Shown here: in pieces, positions 16,044 through 25,609 of the stretch
Layout: each line of letters begins with the position of its first letter
How positions within the stretch are numbered: position 1 is the first letter of the stretch
Assembly (NCBI RefSeq): GCF_000745775.1
Contig: NZ_JQJY01000009.1
Span: 248,001-312,000 of the forward strand
DNA: 64,000 bases
Direction: 5' to 3'
Origin: Flavobacterium sp. ASV13
GTDB taxonomy: Bacteria > Bacteroidota > Bacteroidia > Flavobacteriales > Flavobacteriaceae
The notes under the pieces: generated by a model
Told to the model about the DNA's origin: nothing
Database searches by the model: none
The model's input: the letters and a program-made list of their open reading frames with translations, nothing else
Translations under genes and position numbers: made by a program

Positions 16044-17003
16044 ATGCAATTCAGAACCCAAATTCCAATTTCAAAAAGTAACAATCCAATCGATTATAAC
16101 TCGAAAGTACTTTCAATTGGTTCTTGTTTTGCAGAAAATATAGCGGAGAAATTTGATTATTTTAAGTTTCAAAATGAAACCAATCCGTTTGGAATTATTT
16201 TTAATTCGGTTTCAATTGAGAAATTATTTCGAAGAGTTTGCGAGTTGGATTTCTATCAGGAAAAAGACGTTTTTTTTCATAACGAGCGTTGGCATTCTTA
16301 TGAAGTGCATTCCGATTTAAGTAATTCCGACCGACAAGAATTGCTTGAAACTTTAAACAAAGCAATCACAGAAACCAATAAACAATTAAAAGAAGCTTCG
16401 CATATAATCATTACATACGGAACTTCCTGGATCTACAGAAACCTAGAAAGCGAAGAAATTGTAGCCAATTGCCATAAAGTGCCCCAAAAACAATTCTCAA
16501 AAGAATTATTATCAGCTGAATTCATTCAGAAAAGCATTCAAAACACAATTAATTTAATCCAGACATTAAATCCGAACATAAATTTCATTTTTACAGTTTC
16601 GCCAGTTCGTCACATTAAAGACGGATTTATAGAAAATCAACTAAGCAAATCACATTTATTTACAGCGCTTCATCAAGTTTTAAAAACTCATAATTCAAAA
16701 CTCATAACTCATAACTATTTCCCTTCGTATGAAATCATGATGGATGAACTTCGCGATTATCGTTTTTATACCGAAGATATGCTTCATCCAAATCAAATAG
16801 CAATTGATTATATCTGGAAGCTTTTCAGTGAAAATTACATTGCTCAGGAAAGTATTTCGGTAATGCAGGAAGTTGATGAAATCCAGAAAAGCTTGCGCCA
16901 TAGAAGCTTCAATCCAGAATCTGAACAACATCAAAAATTCTTAGCCAATCTTCAAAAGAAAATTAATCTCTTAGGAGAAAAACTTCCACAAATCAAATTC
17001 TAA
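16044..17003 (+). CDS. GSCFA domain-containing protein
   Basis: The family motif is visible as VLSIGSCFAENIAEKFDYF near the N-terminus, followed by NPFGIIFNS, HSDLS and the late TEDMLHPN segment. Together these place it among the GSCFA/SGNH-like hydrolases of Bacteroidetes. The start at 16044 (MQFRTQIPIS) is chosen because the ATG at 16002 lies in a terminator. This gives 319 residues. The substrate is unknown. At 16686-16720 the coding sequence consists of a heptamer-periodic repeat read as part of LKTHNSKLITHNYFPS, which looks like an exapted intergenic repeat. Confidence 0.88.
   Translation: MQFRTQIPISKSNNPIDYNSKVLSIGSCFAENIAEKFDYFKFQNETNPFGIIFNSVSIEKLFRRVCELDFYQEKDVFFHNERWHSYEVHSDLSNSDRQELLETLNKAITETNKQLKEASHIIITYGTSWIYRNLESEEIVANCHKVPQKQFSKELLSAEFIQKSIQNTINLIQTLNPNINFIFTVSPVRHIKDGFIENQLSKSHLFTALHQVLKTHNSKLITHNYFPSYEIMMDELRDYRFYTEDMLHPNQIAIDYIWKLFSENYIAQESISVMQEVDEIQKSLRHRSFNPESEQHQKFLANLQKKINLLGEKLPQIKF
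16686..16720 (+). repeat. Heptamer-periodic array inside the GSCFA gene
   Basis: Five consecutive seven-base units fill the stretch: ACTCATA three times, with ATTCAAA as the second unit and ACTATTT as the last. The reading frame passes straight through. Confidence 0.65.
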
Positions 17004-17009
17004 AATTTT

Positions 17010-17095
17010 CTTTGCGCTTTTGCGTCTTTGCGAGATTATTTCTAAGCTATTTAAACAGGCTTTTTTTAGTCTCGCAAAGACGCAAAGGCGCAAAG
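17010..17095. repeat. TCGCAAAG-family inverted-repeat pair (downstream of the GSCFA gene)
   Basis: Arms at 17010-17034 and 17071-17095 are inverted copies with a single mismatch over 25 bases and a 36-base loop. This is a variant of the family in which the middle unit reads ACGCAAAG. The rest of the gap to 17271 shows no gene, and a T run after position 17060 could make it a terminator. Confidence 0.8.
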
Positions 17096-17271
17096 TTTTA
17101 TTCAGTCTTTGGCTAAAGTAAGAACTGAAAATTAACTATTTTACAGTGAAATTTTAGAATAATTGCAGATAATTGTGTAAATTGTTAAGGTTTAAAATCC
17201 ACAATTTTGTAGACTGTATAATTACAGCCTTATAAAACTGCAACTTTAATCTAATCGTGTTTTGCTGACGT

Positions 17272-20200
17272 ATGAATAAGAAATCAATTCATTTTCTAAA
17301 AAAAACACTTCGTGTACTGCTTTGGTGCATGACTTCAATAGTTGCACTTTTATTGCTTATAATTGTTTTGATTCAGGTTCCTTCAGTTCAGAATTTTGTT
17401 AAGGACAAAGCGGTTTCTTACCTTCATAAAAAGATTAAAACCAAAGTTTCTTTAGATCATATTTCGATTAAATTTCCAAAAGATGTAGTGTTGGAAGGTT
17501 TTTATTTTGAAGATCAAAAAAAGGATACACTTTTAGCTGGAAAGCGTTTAGAACTCGATGTTGATCTTTTTAAATTGGTTAGCAGTGAACTCGAAATCAA
17601 TTCAGTTTCCTTAGAAAATACGACTGCTAATATTTCCCGAAATAAAGACGGCGTTTTCAACTTCGATTATATCATAAAAGCCTTCGAATCAAAAGAACCA
17701 AAAGTCGAAGATCCAAATGCAAAACCTTTTAAAATTTCGGTTGTAAAAGTCAATTTAGATAATATCAAATTCAATTTTAAAGATGATTTCTCTAAAAATG
17801 ACATTCGCGTAAAGCTGACTCATTTTGATACTAAATTCAAGGAATTTGATTTGGATAGAATGAATTTCGATATTCCGAACATCGATCTTGACGGATTAAA
17901 ATTGGTTTTAAATCAAGATGTTGTAGAGAAAATTGCCGAAGTTTCGGTAAAAACAGTCGATACGATTTCCAAGCGACCAGATTTCAAATTAAAACTCGGA
18001 AAAATCAGTTTGTCAAAAATTGATATTGCTTACGATAATAAAGATTCAAAATTAGATTCGGGAATAAAACTCGGAAATCTAAATTTGTCTTTCAATGAAA
18101 TTGATTTAAATAAACAGCTTTTGGATTTTGATGCTTTCGAACTAAAAAATCTTAACGGAAATCTAAGATTAGGTGCAAAAGACAAACAAATTGACGCGCC
18201 AGATTTAGATACAACAGCGATAAAACAAGCTGGTTGGAAAGCAAAACTGAATAAAGTTGATATTGAAAATGTTGCATTCAAATTTGATGATATGCAGTCA
18301 AAACCTATTACAAAAGGTTTAGATTACAGTCATTTGGATTTGAATAAATTTAATTTTCAGGCTGAAAAATTCTATTATGCAAACGATACAATTTCTGGAA
18401 ATATTAAATCGTTGGCAGTAAATGAAAAAAGCGGTTTAAATATTCAGGCTTTAAAAACCGACTTTTTCTACGGACCAAAAAAAGCGTATCTGAATAATTT
18501 ATACTTAAAAACACCGCAAACGCTTCTTCAGGATAAAATTAAAGTAGAATATAAATCGCTCAAAGCACTTCAAAAAGATCTTGCAAATCTTTCGATTGAA
18601 GCCAATGTAAAGAATTCAAAAATTGGTTTCAAAGACATTTTACTGTTCGCTCCCGATTTACGAAATACTAATCCGTTCAAAAGTAATCCAAATGCTGTTT
18701 TGGCGATAAACACACGTTTGAGCGGAAAAGTAAAAGATTTAGATATTCCGTTATTCGAAATGAGCGGCATCGGAACGACAAAAGTTTCCCTTTCGGGGAA
18801 GATAAAAGGCCTACCTGATGCTCAAAAAGCGTATTATGATTTGAATATCAAAAAACTTTCGAGCACTTCAAAAGATATTTATGATTTTGTACCAAAAGGA
18901 ACAATTCCGACGAATATTCAAATGCCGCAACAATTAAGTTTGATCGGAAAATTCAAAGGTTCTGTGCAGAATTTCAAAACAAATTTGGCTTTGAAAAGCA
19001 GTTTCGGGAATGCAAAAGTCGACGCCTTATTTGATCAGCGTGTTAAAAAAAGAGAGAAATACGATGCCACGGTTTATTTATTGGATTTCGATTTGGGAAG
19101 ATTAATCAAAAATGATTCGATCGGAAAAATTACGCTTAAAGCGAAAGTCAAAGGCACTGGTTTAGACCCAAAAACAGCAAATGCAGCAGTTGACGGATTG
19201 GTTCAAAAAGCAGTTTTCAATAAATATACGTACAGAGATTTGGCATTAAAAGGAAATATCGAAAACGGATCATTCGCCGTAAGATCAGGAATGAAAGACC
19301 CAAATTTGAATTTTGATTTAGTCGCAAGTGGCAATACAAAAGAGAAATATCCGGCCATAAAATTAAACTTAAACTTAGATATAGCCGATTTAGAAAAACT
19401 GAATCTTCACGCCGGACCAATGAAACTTCGCGGAAATGTCGATGCTGATATTGCCAACAGCAATCCAGATTTTTTGAACGGAAAAGTATTTCTTTCAAAC
19501 ATTCAGATTTTGCAGGACAAAGAACCAATTGTTTTAGATTCCATCCGCGTTTTTGCTTTTGCTGATAAAGACAGCAATTCAATCAAAATTTCATCGCAAT
19601 TTTTAAAAGCTGAAGTAACCGGAAAATACAAATTAACAACGCTCTCAAATTCGATTCAAAAATCATTATCAAAATATATTAATCTTCAAAATCCAAAAGT
19701 CAACGCCGAATCAGACGAGCAAAGATTAGCGTTTACTTTAAAAGTAGATAATGATCCTGTACTTTTAAAATTATTGCCAAAACTAACAGGATTAGAACCT
19801 TTTGAAATAAACGGAAAATACAACAGCCAAACAGATTCGTTGGAAGTAAAAGGAACGATTCCGAGAATTGTTTATGACGGAAGTACCATTTCGGACGGAA
19901 GGATAAATATTGAAACAAAAGATAACGCTTTAGAATATTTGGTTTCTGTGGCCACTATCGAAAGTGGTTCTTTCAAAATTCCGTTTACAAGTTTATCGGG
20001 TAAAGTAGAAAACAACGAACTGACTTATGCTTTGGCAGTAAAAGATGCCAAGGAGAAAGAGCAGTATTTTATTTCCGGAAATCTGAAACATGAAAATGCG
20101 AAAAACATCTTTAAAATTGATCCTGAAAGCTTTGTTTTAAATTATGAAAAATGGAATGTCGATCCGGAAAATGCAATCGAATTTGGAGATAAGCGACTTT

Positions 20201-22371
20201 ATATCAATAAATTTTATTTGAATCATGAAGGTGACGAATTGAAGATTCAGTCTCAGGGAACACAAAATAATGCGCCATTGCAGGTTGATTTTGTAAACTT
20301 CAAAATCGGGACAATTATGAATATGATTTCCAAAGATCAAGCGCTGATTCAAGGTTTGGTAAACGGAAATGCTTTGGTTGAAAATATAATGACAAAACCC
20401 ACTTTTACTTCTGATTTAAAAATAGATGATTTTGCTTTTAAAGGAGAAAAACTAGGAGATTTAGAAATAAAAGTTGACAATAAAACGACTGATACGCTTT
20501 ATGCAAATGTGGTTTTGAGCGATGAAGGAAATGATGTAAAACTTACTGGCGAATATAAAATAGCGGAAGGCAATTTTGATTTGGATGTTGCCATCAACAA
20601 ACTGAATATTAAAAGTATTCAAGGTTTCAGTATGGGAAATATCACTGAAGGCACAGGTTTTCTATCAGGAAATTTTAAGGTTAAAGGAAATACTTCGGCT
20701 CCAAAAGTTAACGGTGAATTGAACTTTAATGATTCTGGTTTTAGAGTTACGCAGTTGAATTCTTATTTTAAAACCGGAAAGGAAAAAATCACTTTCAACG
20801 AAGGAACGATTTCATTTGATAAGTTTTCTCTTTTAGATGAAAATGATAATGAATTGTTTGTCAACGGAACAATACAATCTGCTGATTTTGTAAAGTATAA
20901 TTTTAATCTTTTGGTAGAGGCTAGTGATTTTAGAGCTATTAATTCTAAAGCGGCCGATAATGATTTGTTTTACGGCGATTTGTTTTTGGATACAAAACTA
21001 AACATTAAGGGAAGTTTAGAAAGTCCGGTTATTGACGGAACTATTAAAATAAATAAAGAAACCGAGTTTACGGTTGTCATGCCTCAATCAGATCCGTCAA
21101 TTGCAGATCGGGAAGGAATTGTTGAGTTTGTCGATGAAGATAATATGTATCTGAAACAAACGGTTGACATGAAAAATAAATTGGATCAATCGGAATTGAA
21201 AGGAATGGATGTGAATGTCGCTATTTCGATTGACCCGGAAGCCGAATTGACTTTGCTGATTGATAAAGCAAACGGTGATTATTTAAAATTAAAAGGCGAA
21301 GCGGAATTAGTTGGAGGAATTGATCAGTCAGGAAAAACAACGCTGACTGGAAAATATGAGTTTACTGATGGTGCGTATGAAATGAATTTTAACGGAATCA
21401 AAAGAAAATTCGACATCCAAAAAGGAAGTTATATTACTTGGAACGGAGAGCCTACAGAAGCAAATGTAAATATTACGGCAATTTATAAAGTCAATGCGGC
21501 TCCAATAGATTTATTGGGAAATCAGTTATCAGGCAAGGAGCAGGCTGAAAAAAACACCTATAAACAAAAGCTTCCTTTTCAGACTTTATTGAAAATGAAT
21601 GGCGAATTAATGAAACCTGAAATTTCGTTTGGAATTGAACTTCCAGACGGAAATTACGATGTTTCTGCAGATGTTGTGACATTGACTCAGTCAAAATTAA
21701 AACAGATAGAACAAGATCCGGCGGAATTAAATAAACAGGTTTTTGCTCTTTTATTATTAAATCGATTTGTAGGCGAAAATCCGTTTTCGAGTGAAAGTGG
21801 CGGTACAAATGCAGAATCTATGGCAAGACAAAGTGTGAGTAAAATTCTTTCGCAACAATTAAATAATCTTGCTGGAGAATTAATTACAGGTTTTGAAGTC
21901 AATTTTGATTTAGAATCAACCGAAGATTATACCACAGGAACCATGCAAAACAGAACCGATCTGAATGTTGAAGTTTCAAAAAGATTATTGGATGATCGCT
22001 TAAAAGTTACGGTTGGAAGCAGTTTTGGCGTAGAAGGCCAGGAACGTGCCAATGAAGAAAGCACCAATATAGCTGGAGACGTAGCACTCGATTATCAGCT
22101 TACAAAAGACGGCCGATATATGGTTCGTGCCTACAGAAAAAACCAATATCAGGTTGCTGTTGAAGGTCAGGTTGTAGAAACGGGAGTTGCTTTTGTTATT
22201 ACGATGAGTTACGATAAATTCCGTGAACTTTTTCATCGTACAGAAAAGGAAAAAGAATTGATAAGAGAAGAAAAACTGCGAAAAGAAAAGCAAAAACAAA
22301 AAGAGAAAGAAAAGAAGAAATTAGAAGAAGATCAGGAAAATAAAATTAAGGGAAATGAACAAAAGACATAA
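17272..22371 (+). CDS. tamB: Translocation/assembly module TamB
   Basis: This very large protein (1699 residues) has an N-terminal signal anchor (about 12-38), an AsmA-like start (VSLDHISIKFPKDVVLEGFY) and a long beta-rich region. The C-terminal TamB/DUF490 domain covers about 1250-1640 (for example GKYEFTDGAYEMNFNGIKRK, NRFVGENPFSS and EVSKRLLDDRLKVTVGSSFG). It ends with a highly charged Lys/Glu tail. TamB-type proteins span the periplasm and move lipids or help assemble outer-membrane proteins together with a TamA-like barrel. The partner gene follows with a 17-base overlap, which supports coupled expression. Confidence 0.93.
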   Translation: MNKKSIHFLKKTLRVLLWCMTSIVALLLLIIVLIQVPSVQNFVKDKAVSYLHKKIKTKVSLDHISIKFPKDVVLEGFYFEDQKKDTLLAGKRLELDVDLFKLVSSELEINSVSLENTTANISRNKDGVFNFDYIIKAFESKEPKVEDPNAKPFKISVVKVNLDNIKFNFKDDFSKNDIRVKLTHFDTKFKEFDLDRMNFDIPNIDLDGLKLVLNQDVVEKIAEVSVKTVDTISKRPDFKLKLGKISLSKIDIAYDNKDSKLDSGIKLGNLNLSFNEIDLNKQLLDFDAFELKNLNGNLRLGAKDKQIDAPDLDTTAIKQAGWKAKLNKVDIENVAFKFDDMQSKPITKGLDYSHLDLNKFNFQAEKFYYANDTISGNIKSLAVNEKSGLNIQALKTDFFYGPKKAYLNNLYLKTPQTLLQDKIKVEYKSLKALQKDLANLSIEANVKNSKIGFKDILLFAPDLRNTNPFKSNPNAVLAINTRLSGKVKDLDIPLFEMSGIGTTKVSLSGKIKGLPDAQKAYYDLNIKKLSSTSKDIYDFVPKGTIPTNIQMPQQLSLIGKFKGSVQNFKTNLALKSSFGNAKVDALFDQRVKKREKYDATVYLLDFDLGRLIKNDSIGKITLKAKVKGTGLDPKTANAAVDGLVQKAVFNKYTYRDLALKGNIENGSFAVRSGMKDPNLNFDLVASGNTKEKYPAIKLNLNLDIADLEKLNLHAGPMKLRGNVDADIANSNPDFLNGKVFLSNIQILQDKEPIVLDSIRVFAFADKDSNSIKISSQFLKAEVTGKYKLTTLSNSIQKSLSKYINLQNPKVNAESDEQRLAFTLKVDNDPVLLKLLPKLTGLEPFEINGKYNSQTDSLEVKGTIPRIVYDGSTISDGRINIETKDNALEYLVSVATIESGSFKIPFTSLSGKVENNELTYALAVKDAKEKEQYFISGNLKHENAKNIFKIDPESFVLNYEKWNVDPENAIEFGDKRLYINKFYLNHEGDELKIQSQGTQNNAPLQVDFVNFKIGTIMNMISKDQALIQGLVNGNALVENIMTKPTFTSDLKIDDFAFKGEKLGDLEIKVDNKTTDTLYANVVLSDEGNDVKLTGEYKIAEGNFDLDVAINKLNIKSIQGFSMGNITEGTGFLSGNFKVKGNTSAPKVNGELNFNDSGFRVTQLNSYFKTGKEKITFNEGTISFDKFSLLDENDNELFVNGTIQSADFVKYNFNLLVEASDFRAINSKAADNDLFYGDLFLDTKLNIKGSLESPVIDGTIKINKETEFTVVMPQSDPSIADREGIVEFVDEDNMYLKQTVDMKNKLDQSELKGMDVNVAISIDPEAELTLLIDKANGDYLKLKGEAELVGGIDQSGKTTLTGKYEFTDGAYEMNFNGIKRKFDIQKGSYITWNGEPTEANVNITAIYKVNAAPIDLLGNQLSGKEQAEKNTYKQKLPFQTLLKMNGELMKPEISFGIELPDGNYDVSADVVTLTQSKLKQIEQDPAELNKQVFALLLLNRFVGENPFSSESGGTNAESMARQSVSKILSQQLNNLAGELITGFEVNFDLESTEDYTTGTMQNRTDLNVEVSKRLLDDRLKVTVGSSFGVEGQERANEESTNIAGDVALDYQLTKDGRYMVRAYRKNQYQVAVEGQVVETGVAFVITMSYDKFRELFHRTEKEKELIREEKLRKEKQKQKEKEKKKLEEDQENKIKGNEQKT

Positions 22372-24670
22372 TCATATAAAAAATCATTTTACAAAGTATT
22401 TTGTATTGATGTCCCTGTTTTTTGTTTTAGGATGCAGTAATACAAAATACCTTCCGGAAGGCGATTTACTTTATACTGGCGGTTCAGTAGAGGTGAAGGA
22501 TTCTATCATAAAAAAGAAAGATAGAAAGGCACTGGAAACGGAATTGGAAGGATTGCTTCGCCCGAAGCCAAATAAAACTTTCTTAGGTTTACGCCCGAAA
22601 TTATGGTTTTATAATATTGCCGGAACACCGAAAAAACAAAAAGGATTCAGATACTGGCTGAAGAATAAAGTCGGCGAAGAACCCGTACTTTTCAGTAAAG
22701 TAGATTTAGAATACAATGCATCGGTTTTGCGAAATTTTACCGAAAACAGAGGCTATTTTAAAACCCGTGTAAGTGCCGATTCGACTGTTCGAAATAAAAG
22801 AGTAACAGCAGAATATATTGTTGTTCCTAAAAAACAATACATTATCAAGAGTGTTACTTTTCCTGATGATTCTCTCAAAATGTCAAAAATAATTGCCCGA
22901 TCAAGCCGAAGAAGTTTATTGAAAGTTGGAAATCCGTATGATTTGGATGTTATAAAAGCAGAAAGAGAACGCATCGATGCTCGATTAAAAGAAAAAGGTT
23001 ATTTCTATTTTAATCCGGATTATATTTTAGCAAAAGTAGATAGCAGTAAAGGCGATCACGAAGTAAAAATAAGATTGGTTATAAAAGACGAAACACCGGT
23101 TAAGGCTTTAACCGCTTACAAAATCAACAATATATTTGTATATCCAAATTATTCTTTCGGAAATGACACTGCAGTGTATCGAAAAAGAAACATAACACAA
23201 TACAAAGATTTTACCATTATAGATACAACGGAAACTTTTAAACCAAGAGTTTATGACCGAACAATTTATTTTAAAAAAGGAGATTTATACAATAGAAAAG
23301 ACCATAATTTAACGCTGAACCGTTTTGTAAATCTTGGAACTTTTAGTTTTGTAAAAAATGAATTTAAACCTTCTGATAGTATCGAAAATGCTTTAGATTC
23401 TTATTACTATTTGACACTTTTGCCTAAGAAATTTATTAGAGTTGAGGTTATCGGAAAAACGAATTCGGCAAGTTATACCGGTACAGAAGTCAATTTAAAT
23501 TGGAATAACCGAAACTTTTTCAAAGGCGCAGAATTGTTTACCGCATCGGTTTTTGGCGGTGCCGATTTTCAGTTGGGCGGTGTCAATAAAGGAAAAAATA
23601 TTTATAAGCTTGGAGGAGAAGTTAGTTTGACCTGGCCAAGATTTATTACGCCTTTTCATATAGAAGGAAACAGTGAATTTGTACCAAGAACCAAGGCCAC
23701 TTTAAGATACGAATATCAAAAAAGAACGGAGTTATATGCATTGAATTCTTTTAACTCGACTTTTGGCTATTTATGGAAAGAAAATATCCGAAAAGAGCAT
23801 CAGTTAAATGTTGTAGATGTGACCTATGTGAGTCCGAATCATGTTACGGAAGAGTATTTAGAAGATATTGAAGAAGATCCAGCATTAGGAAAAGTAATTG
23901 AAAAACAGTTGATTTTTGGTCCAACTTATAATTATACCTACACCAATACAATGCAGAAACGCCGAAAAAATACCATTTATTTCAATGGTGAATTAGATTT
24001 GGCGGGAAATCTTACTGGATTAGTTACGGGCGCAGACTATCCAAATAAAGTAAAAACAATATTTGATGTTCCGTTTAGTCAGTATGTAAAAGTCAGATCT
24101 GATTTTAGGCATTATTTAAAATTGGGAAAAGAAAGTGAATTGGCCAGCAGATTGATTGTTGGAGCCGGATTTGCTTACGGAAATTCAAATACACTTCCTG
24201 CGTCCAAACAATTTGTTGTGGGCGGTACCAATAGTATTCGTGCCTTCAGAGCAAGAACACTCGGACCTGGAAGTTATGTAATTCCACCGACCACAAATTC
24301 AAATTATACACCTGATCAGTCCGCTGATTTAAAACTGGAATTCAATACAGAATATCGGGCAAAATTGTTTAGCATTGTTAGAGGCGCTGTCTTTTTAGAT
24401 GCCGGAAACATCTGGCTTTTGCATGCCGATCCTGACAAACCTGGTGCTGAAATCTCAAAAGATTTCATGAAAGAGATTGCTGTTGGCGCTGGTGTTGGTT
24501 TGCGTTTTGATTTATCGTTCTTTGTTTTGAGAACAGATTTGGCTATTCCGCTTAGAAATCCTGCGTTGCCAGACGGACAACGATGGGTAATTGATGATAT
24601 AAATTTTGGAAGTAGTTCCTGGCGAAAAGATAATCTGATTTTGAATATTGCTATTGGATATCCGTTTTAG
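22355..24670 (+). CDS. tamL: TamL, lipidated BamA/TamA-family outer-membrane protein
   Basis: The 771-residue protein carries a lipoprotein signal (LMSLFFVLGCSNTKYLPEG, cysteine 27), then POTRA-like domains (about 40-400) and a BamA-type 16-strand barrel. The C-terminal hallmarks are QFVVGGTNSIRAFRARTLGP and LRFDLSFFVLRTDLAIPLRN. A lipidated TamA homologue is typical of Bacteroidetes and is called TamL. It should form the outer-membrane end of the TamB bridge. The gene starts inside the end of tamB. Confidence 0.9.
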   Translation: MNKRHNHIKNHFTKYFVLMSLFFVLGCSNTKYLPEGDLLYTGGSVEVKDSIIKKKDRKALETELEGLLRPKPNKTFLGLRPKLWFYNIAGTPKKQKGFRYWLKNKVGEEPVLFSKVDLEYNASVLRNFTENRGYFKTRVSADSTVRNKRVTAEYIVVPKKQYIIKSVTFPDDSLKMSKIIARSSRRSLLKVGNPYDLDVIKAERERIDARLKEKGYFYFNPDYILAKVDSSKGDHEVKIRLVIKDETPVKALTAYKINNIFVYPNYSFGNDTAVYRKRNITQYKDFTIIDTTETFKPRVYDRTIYFKKGDLYNRKDHNLTLNRFVNLGTFSFVKNEFKPSDSIENALDSYYYLTLLPKKFIRVEVIGKTNSASYTGTEVNLNWNNRNFFKGAELFTASVFGGADFQLGGVNKGKNIYKLGGEVSLTWPRFITPFHIEGNSEFVPRTKATLRYEYQKRTELYALNSFNSTFGYLWKENIRKEHQLNVVDVTYVSPNHVTEEYLEDIEEDPALGKVIEKQLIFGPTYNYTYTNTMQKRRKNTIYFNGELDLAGNLTGLVTGADYPNKVKTIFDVPFSQYVKVRSDFRHYLKLGKESELASRLIVGAGFAYGNSNTLPASKQFVVGGTNSIRAFRARTLGPGSYVIPPTTNSNYTPDQSADLKLEFNTEYRAKLFSIVRGAVFLDAGNIWLLHADPDKPGAEISKDFMKEIAVGAGVGLRFDLSFFVLRTDLAIPLRNPALPDGQRWVIDDINFGSSSWRKDNLILNIAIGYPF

Positions 24671-24680
24671 AGTTTTTTTT

Positions 24681-24794
24681 GCCACGAATTTCACGAATTT
24701 TCACGAATTCGATGCGTGTATTTATACATTATTTTGCAAAGCAAAATTTCAGAAAGAAGCAAAAAAATTAGTGGAAATTCGTGAAATTCGTGGC
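24681..24794. repeat. CACGAATTT-family inverted repeat after tamL
   Basis: Arms at 24681-24704 and 24771-24794 pair over 24 bases with one wobble mismatch. Each arm contains CACGAATTT-type units at 9-10-base spacing. The loop carries a smaller ATTTTGC/GCAAAAT hairpin. T runs flank it, so it can act as a terminator between tamL and the next gene. Confidence 0.75.
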
Positions 24795-24841
24795 GAAAAA
24801 AACTAAAAAAAGAAGTAAATTGCTCTAAATATTTTATTAGA

Positions 24842-25477
24842 ATGCAGAACTTAATCAAAAGAATTATAGGAGTTGGAGTTATTGTTTTATTTATTGTTCT
24901 GGGCTTCAAATATTGCCAGTTCAAAAAAGACGACGATTCCGATATTCAATACAACACCAATTTAATTCAGCAACAGATTCTTAATGTTGGAAAATTGGTT
25001 GTCACCGAAGGACATTTTTCAGAAGTTATCACGTATAAAAATCAGCAGAAATATTTCATGGACATGATTTCTTTTGAGAAGAAAGCCCTTGTTGTTGTAA
25101 ACGCAAATGTGACAGTTGCTTACGATTTGCACAAAATGAAATATGATATTGATGAAAAAAATAAAACGATTACGATTTTAAACATCCCAAAAGAAGAAAT
25201 TACCATCAATCCCGATATTCAGTTTTATGATGTAGAACAAAGCAAACTGAATCCGTTTACGGGCGATGACTACAATAAAATCAACAAATCGGTAAAAGCG
25301 AATCTGGCTAAAAAAATCGAAAAATCTTCATTAAAAACAAACGCCGAAAACCGCTTAATAAGTGAATTGTCTAAGATCTTAATTATGACAAATTCAATGG
25401 GCTGGAAACTACAATACAATGGAAAAACAATTGAATCTGAGACTGAGTTAAATCAGGATTTGAGTTCAAAGTTGTAA
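24842..25477 (+). CDS. DUF4230 domain-containing protein
   Basis: This 211-residue protein has an N-terminal membrane helix (about 7-24, RIIGVGVIVLFIVLGFKY). The DUF4230 fold follows (LVVTEGHFSEVITYKN, EKKALVVVNANVTVAYDLHK, IPKEEITINPDIQFYDVEQS). The family is found across bacteria and has no established function. It probably faces the periplasm, anchored in the inner membrane. It stands alone between two inverted repeats. Confidence 0.85.
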   Translation: MQNLIKRIIGVGVIVLFIVLGFKYCQFKKDDDSDIQYNTNLIQQQILNVGKLVVTEGHFSEVITYKNQQKYFMDMISFEKKALVVVNANVTVAYDLHKMKYDIDEKNKTITILNIPKEEITINPDIQFYDVEQSKLNPFTGDDYNKINKSVKANLAKKIEKSSLKTNAENRLISELSKILIMTNSMGWKLQYNGKTIESETELNQDLSSKL

Positions 25478-25483
25478 AAAAAG

Positions 25484-25558
25484 AATCTCGCAAAGACGCA
25501 GAGTCGCAAAGCAAACTTATTAAGTAAAAACTTTGCGACTCTGCGTCTTTGCGAGATT
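25484..25558. repeat. TCGCAAAG-family perfect inverted repeat (terminator between convergent genes)
   Basis: Two full copies at 25484-25511 and 25531-25558 form a perfect 28-base inverted repeat with a 19-base loop. It lies between the convergent DUF4230 and aromatic hydroxylase genes. Confidence 0.88.
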
Positions 25559-25564
25559 AAAAAA

Positions 25565-25602
25565 AATCTGTAGAATCTGCTTAAATCTGTAAAATCTGCG
25601 TG
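25565..25602 (+). repeat. AATCTG short-period array
   Basis: AATCTG starts at 25565, 25574, 25584 and 25593, so the spacing is 9-10 bases. It directly follows the TCGCAAAG inverted repeat. Confidence 0.5.
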
Positions 25603-25609
25603 CAATAAT

